From contig NW_020946557.1 in the NCBI RefSeq assembly GCF_900497805.2, positions 2,066,401-2,130,400 on the forward strand: a DNA stretch of 64,000 nt. The letters are read 5' to 3'. The notes below the pieces were generated by a model, which searched no databases, was not told where the DNA came from, and was given only the letters and a program-made list of their open reading frames with translations. Numbering within the stretch: position 1 is the first letter of the stretch; each line of letters begins with the position of its first letter. Positions 59,666 to 64,000 of this stretch are shown here, in pieces. The DNA comes from Vombatus ursinus (taxonomy: Eukaryota > Chordata > Mammalia > Diprotodontia > Vombatidae). Position numbers and translations under genes: made by a program.

Positions 59666-59964
59666 GAAAATGGATGGTTAGATGGATCAGTTTTATCCAT
59701 GTAGAGAATATAAATAAGCATATGGATAAAAGTAGAATGAATTTTAAAGGAAGATTGATGGCTAATGAAGAATGGTGAAAGGAGAGGGTGAAAATGTCAA
59801 TGAGGAACAAGACATATTCCCCTTCCTTCTTCTTGGTCCAATGTGTCAGAGGATAAGAAAAGCAAAAAGTTTTAGCAAAAATAATTAGAAATATGTCTTC
59901 AGAGGAAAAAAACTAGCCTTCAGTGGGTAGAAGAAGATAGAAGGAATATGAGATGAAGAGAGCT

Positions 59965-60140
59965 AGGATCATAGATATTTTTGAGTTGAAAGGCATCTTA
60001 GAGATCATCTAGTCCTAACACCACTTGACTAATAAGGAAATTGAAGCCCAGAGAGGTGCAGTAATTTGCCTCAGATCAGATAAATGGTAAAACTGTCTCT
60101 AACTGAAGTCCTATGACTCTGAATCAAAAATTTACCCTTA
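59965..60140 (-). mobile_element. MIR-class SINE, antisense
   Basis: GGATCATAGATATTTTTGAG, AGATCATCTAGTCCTAACAC, GAAGCCCAGAGAGGTGCAGT and TGAAGTCCTATGACTCTGAA in MIR complement order. Confidence 0.75.
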
Positions 60141-60237
60141 TATCCCCTGAAAGAATGGATTTCAGAGGACATAATGAAAATAATGTTGGAGAAGAATATT
60201 GTCAGGCTAAGTGTACTCAGGCAGAAGAGTGAGGGCT

Positions 60238-60465
60238 AATGTTATACAGTGTTTATAGGTTTGTAAAGCACTTTCCATGTGGTATCACATTTGATCCTCA
60301 CAGCCTTGAGATAGGTGCTATTATTATTTCCATTTTACAGATGAGGAAACTGAAGCTAAGAAAAGATAAATTACTAACCTGGGTTCACACAACTAGTAAT
60401 TGTCTTAGGTAGGAACTCAAAATCAGATCTTTCCCAACTTTAAATTCAGCATTTTATCTGACTCC
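60238..60465 (-). mobile_element. MIR, antisense, nearly complete
   Basis: TTTGTAAAGCACTTTCCATG, GATCCTCACAGCCTTGAGAT, CATTTTACAGATGAGGAAAC and AGGAACTCAAAATCAGATCT follow the MIR complement. Confidence 0.85.
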
Positions 60466-60469
60466 AGGC

Positions 60470-60660
60470 TCATAGACTTAGAGATATAAGGGATGTTAGA
60501 TGACTTCAAGTTTAACCTTCTTCTTTTACAGATAAGAAAATTGATTTTCAGAAAGGTTAAGTGACTTGCCCAAGGCCACACAGATAGTAAGTGACAGAGT
60601 CAGAAGCAGAACCCAAGTCTTATGGCTCCAGTTCTTATGATCTTTCCATAATACCATATT
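60470..60660 (-). mobile_element. MIR-class SINE, antisense
   Basis: CTTTTACAGATAAGAAAATT, GGTTAAGTGACTTGCCCAAG, AGCAGAACCCAAGTCTTATG. It directly follows the preceding MIR in the same orientation. Confidence 0.8.
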
Positions 60661-61685
60661 CTGGCATGGTTATAGAAGGTAGGACTAGTACTATTGGGAA
60701 CAGACTGGCCCCATATTCCCAGTTGATCCCATGATACCTGAATGACCTACAGAAATGGGTCCCCAATCTGGAAAATACTTGGGAAAGGGAAGGTGAATTT
60801 CTGTCTTACCCTAATTAGAAAGCAGCCTGAAGTGTGAGAGCCTCCCAGAGTATAGCTGAAGCCAGGTCCAAGAATCTATTGCTGAACTTTTATTGAGAAA
60901 ATTCTCACCCCCGAAGTCAATTGCTGCAAATCAAGGTTTCATTTATTTTTTGTTGATTGTTTAAACCTAAGAAACTGTTAATAATATAGACTGAACTTGA
61001 GTGTGTGTGCATACATTTCCCCCTATTTGATCTTAGTTGCTAAACATGAACCAGCACATCCTTGAATTGTTATGTAAACATTATTGGAGCACAGCAGGAG
61101 TTCAGTAGAAGGCTCAAGGAATGAAGTCATCCCCCGAGTGGAGGTCTAATGACCATAAAATAATAATAATTGTGATGATGATGATGATGATTGGTATCAT
61201 CTTCTCACCTCTGGATATAAAGGAAGGTGGTATGACCAGTATACACATATCTCCAAATATGAAAAGATAGCTAAGCTGAAGCTTGTTGATGGCTCTTGTT
61301 GGTTGTGTTTAAGCAGCAGCTGAGTGTGCCTAAGGAGGAACAGTCTTTAATGAAAAACTCCATGGCTTAGTAAGCCTGCTGACAAGTGAACTTTCTGCAC
61401 TGTATGAGCAAATATTTTAACAGGAACAATTTTTGTTTCCTCAGTATATTAACTTAGGATGATTAGTGGAAGTGTTAGACTTTAAGAGGAAAACCCTGTG
61501 GCTTATGGTGGTTTGTTTTCCAAAAAAAAGTTTTATCCCTCAATTGACTGTCACAGCAACTCCTTCAATCACCAGCTTGCTAAAACAAGCCATTATAAAT
61601 GAATTGGATTCAAAGATCTCTCTATTTGAACCTTTGTGCCATATGGTTCTCTAAACTTAGAATAACTTTTCACACTACTTCTTGA
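60661..61685. other. No gene seen; (GAT)n run at 61174-61193
   Basis: No supported gene. Positions 61466-61654 hold a 62-codon frame (MEVLDFKRKTLWL start) with no resemblance I recognise. Confidence 0.45.
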
Positions 61686-61689
61686 AAGC

Positions 61690-61860
61690 AGCACAGGGGA
61701 AAGTACATTGATCTTGTAGTCAGGAGACCTAGGTTTGAATCTTACCTCAAATACCTATTTTCTACATGACCACGAGTGAGTCACTAAGCCCCAGTTTTCT
61801 CATCTCTTACATGGGATATGTTATTTGTACTGCCTTCTAGCATTGTTGGTAGGGGTAGTA
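61690..61860 (+). mobile_element. MIR/CORE-SINE
   Basis: AAAGTACATTGATCTTGTAG, GACCTAGGTTTGAATCTTAC, CATGACCACGAGTGAGTCAC, CAGTTTTCTCATCTCTTAC. Confidence 0.7.
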
Positions 61861-61864
61861 AGAG

Positions 61865-62035
61865 ACTGTAGATCTAGAGCTGAAAGAAATCTCAGAGGCC
61901 TTTCATTTTATAGATGAGGAAAAAAGCCCAGCATTGCTAAATTACTTGCCCAAAGTCAAATAAGTAATAAGCATGAGAGAAAAAACCTGAACCTAGGTCC
62001 TCAGACTGTAAAACCAGTGGTCATTCTACTGAAAT
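61865..62035 (-). mobile_element. MIR-class SINE, antisense
   Basis: ATCTAGAGCTGAAAGAAATC, TTTTATAGATGAGGAAAAAA, TACTTGCCCAAAGTCAAATA, CCTGAACCTAGGTCCTCAGA. Confidence 0.75.
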
Positions 62036-62475
62036 TATGTATTGCAACTCAGAGAAAACTCTGGTGGAAAAAATAAAAATGATACCAAAACCATAAACCA
62101 AGTAATTCGTTTTTTGTAGATTCCTCCTTTCACCCCCAATATACTAAAAACAAACAAACAAAAACAAAAACAGAACTCTGACCAAAATAGTCCCCTAACT
62201 CCCAGAATAATGGAATACACTCTCTACAAGCCATTACAAATCTTACCAACAAACCTTAAAGCCTCCTTCAAAATTTTCAGTAATGGTATATATCTCTTTC
62301 AGCTGACGCAGTCAGCTAGTGGTACTGGTTAATCTTTATATCAACTCCAAGACATTTGCCAGAACCACAAAGGGTTAAGCCTGATTGGCAAGACAAGAAT
62401 AGCCAAGTCAGGCAAAATGGACCAGTTATACCTAAGCAAGATAGGAAAGAAAACTTGACATGTCTAACTTCAAAA

Positions 62476-62596
62476 TCAATCAATCCAATAAGCAAGCATT
62501 TAGAAAGTACTTATAAGCACTGTACTAAGTGTTGGGGAGTAAAGTCAAAACTATTAACTCCCTCAAGGAGTTTGCATTCCATTATGAGAGATATTA
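62476..62596 (-). mobile_element. L2 3' terminus, antisense
   Basis: AATCAATCAATCCAATAAGC, CACTGTACTAAGTGTTGGGG and CTCAAGGAGTTTGCATTCCA: complement of the L2 end. Confidence 0.7.
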
Positions 62597-62725
62597 TATA
62601 CATACATACATGTGTATATATCTATCTATATATAAATATACGCACAAACACACACACACACATGCATATATATATATACATGTGATATAATATAATGTGA
62701 TATATACATATATCACATTACCAAT
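62597..62725. repeat. (TA)/(CA)-rich microsatellite
   Basis: Alternating ATAC, TATA and CACA units. Confidence 0.9.
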
Positions 62726-62744
62726 ATATCAATAAATACATGTA

Positions 62745-62975
62745 TATCATCTCAGTGACACAGTGGATTCAGCACTGGTCTTGGAATTGGGAAGATTCAT
62801 TCTCATTAGTTCAAATCCAGCCTTAAATATTTACAAGCTATGTTACCCTGGGCAAGTGACTTAACTCTGTTAGCCTCAGTTCTTCTTCTCTAAAATGAAC
62901 TGGAGAGGGAAGTGGCAAACTACTCTAGTATCATTGCCAAGAAAACTCCAAATGGGGTCATCAAGAGTTGGACAT
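62745..62975 (+). mobile_element. Mar1-type CORE-SINE, cut by L1-G
   Basis: GACACAGTGGATTCAGCACT, TTAGTTCAAATCCAGCC, CTGGGCAAGTGACTTAACTC, GGAGAGGGAAGTGGCAAACT and the start of the RTE-like tail (GTCATCAAGAGTTGGACAT). The tail stops where L1-G begins. Confidence 0.85.
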
Positions 62976-64000
62976 GGGGGGCGGAGCCAAGATGGTGGAG
63001 GGAAAGCAATGACTGTCTTGAGCTCTCTCCCAAAGCCCTCCAAATACCTAAAAAAATGGCTCTAAACAGATTCTAAAGCAGCAGAACCCACAAAAAGACA
63101 GAGTGAAACAAATTTCGAGCAAAAGACAGCCTGGATGGTTAATTGGAAAGGTATATCATGCTGGGCGGGGAGAGGAGCACAGTTCAGCATGGGCACGCAG
63201 GCCGCAGCATCCCTGGAACAGGCCTCAGAGGACTGAATCACGGGCAGCTGTGGCGGTTTCCAGACTTTTCAACCCCTGAATGCCAAAGACAAAGGTCAAT
63301 GGGAAAAGTCTGTGACTGCGATGAGAGAGGAGCTAGGTCTCAGCCACAAGTCTTGAGTGCGGCCTGGGGCCATGGCTTTTTCCCGAGGTTCCGGTCCATA
63401 GACTGAGGCGGAATAGAGTGGCTGATCAGAGGGGGATTGCAAAGATCTCTTTGCCAGTGCTGAGGCAGGAATCTCTTGCTTTTCCTGTGCTTGGATCTGG
63501 GTCACAGTTCTGAGGGGTGGTCCTGGGGTGAGGAAGAATGCTGATGTGGTGGAGCTTGTTGTGGAGGTGGAGAGGAAACACCTCGCTCCTTATCATACCA
63601 AGTTGGAAGAACTGAAAATTTACAGGTCCCTAGAAGTACCTCTGAAAACAGCAGTACAAACCCCCAAAGCTTGGGACAGTACACTCTTCACATTGGAAGC
63701 AGACTTTTACCTTAACAAAGAGTTTAAAACTCAGGTAATTGGCCAGGATCATGAGTAAGCAGCACAAAAAGAGTCAGACTATATTATCTTACTTTGGTGA
63801 CAAAGAAGATCAACACATACAACCAGAAGACAACAAAGCCAAAGCTCCTACATCCAAAGCCTCCAAGAAAAATATGAATCAGTCCCAGGCCTTGGAAGAG
63901 CTCAAAAGGGATTTTGAGAAGCAAGTAAGAGAAGTAGAGGAAAAACTGAGAGTGATGCAAGAAAATCATGAAAAACAAATCAACAGCTTGCTAAAGGAGA
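62976..64000 (+). mobile_element. L1-G: 5' end of a young sense L1, runs off the window
   Basis: Begins GGGGGGCGGAGCCAAGATGG at the break in the Mar1 tail, so the 5' end is complete. About 775 bp of GC-richer 5' UTR follows, the same subfamily as the HAL1-like element, with CpGs still present (for example 63162-63208 and 63240-63255). That is a sign of recent insertion or low decay. ORF1 starts at 63751. Whether it is a whole L1 or another ORF1-only element depends on sequence beyond 64000. Confidence 0.9.
63751..64000 (+). CDS. L1-G ORF1 (ORF1p), open to window end, partial
   Basis: ORF1p is the L1 RNA-binding trimeric coiled-coil protein, cytoplasmic in L1 RNPs. The ATG at 63751 follows CAGGATC and opens MSKQHKKSQTILSYFGDKED. 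A Lys/Ala/Ser-rich linker (KAPTSKASKKNMNQSQALEE) and the start of a heptad coiled coil (LKRDFEKQVREVEEKLRVMQ) follow. All 83 codons to the window edge are open, unlike every other ORF1 copy here. The start is chosen by homology with the HAL1-like copy at 27787. The RRM and C-terminal domain would lie beyond the window. Confidence 0.85.
   Translation, partial: MSKQHKKSQTILSYFGDKEDQHIQPEDNKAKAPTSKASKKNMNQSQALEELKRDFEKQVREVEEKLRVMQENHEKQINSLLKE

Overview
The window looks like a marsupial genome segment, from a gene-poor, AT-rich region. The evidence is the repeat content: tRNA-derived SINEs with a CORE and a Bov-B/RTE-like tail (Mar1 type), marsupial-type L1s, ORF1-only L1 derivatives (HAL1-like), and old L2, L3/CR1 and MIR copies. 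The genus cannot be told from the sequence alone. I find no complete host protein-coding gene. The only host gene material is a broken intronless copy of a cathepsin L-like cysteine protease (about 38,697-39,852, +), one candidate 130-bp coding exon (13,380-13,509, -) and a few unidentified coding-like scraps.

Layout. 1-6,700: decayed L1 3' ends, SINEs and MIRs in otherwise anonymous DNA. 7,370-8,965: an old ORF1-only (HAL1-like) L1 derivative. 9,970-17,415: L2, L3 and MIR fragments, a possible solo LTR, the candidate exon and AT-rich microsatellites. 18,170-21,700: an old antisense L1 split by a full-length 7SL RNA retrocopy. 22,440-23,400: antisense L2 with reverse-transcriptase remnants. 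23,954-30,792: antisense L1-A, split by a complete 2.6-kb HAL1-like element with a perfect 10-bp target-site duplication (TSD). 30,900-43,860: a four-level nest. An L2 is split by L1-B; L1-B is split by L1-C (17-bp TSD) and by the LTR/cathepsin insertion; L1-C is split by L1-D (perfect 18-bp TSD). 45,150-48,450: a Mar1 SINE, a second 7SL copy, a hAT-like element, and L1, L3 and L2 pieces. 48,503-57,881: L1-E (perfect 14-bp TSD), split by a 4.7-kb sense insertion made of a truncated L1 (L1-F) plus about 1.95 kb of non-L1 DNA that ends in poly(A), bracketed by a 9-bp TSD; this is best read as a 3' transduction. 57,980-62,975: SINEs, MIRs and microsatellites. 62,976-64,000: the 5' end of a young sense L1 (L1-G) inserted in a Mar1 SINE, with ORF1 still open at the window edge.

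The genes here do not cooperate as a host pathway; the story is retrotransposition in layers. L1 proteins probably made the ORF1-only elements, the cathepsin copy, the 7SL copies and the transduction. The Mar1 SINEs carry an RTE-like tail and were probably moved by an RTE enzyme. Every near-full-length host L1 is on the minus strand, while the later insertions HAL1, L1-D, L1-F and L1-G are all on the plus strand.
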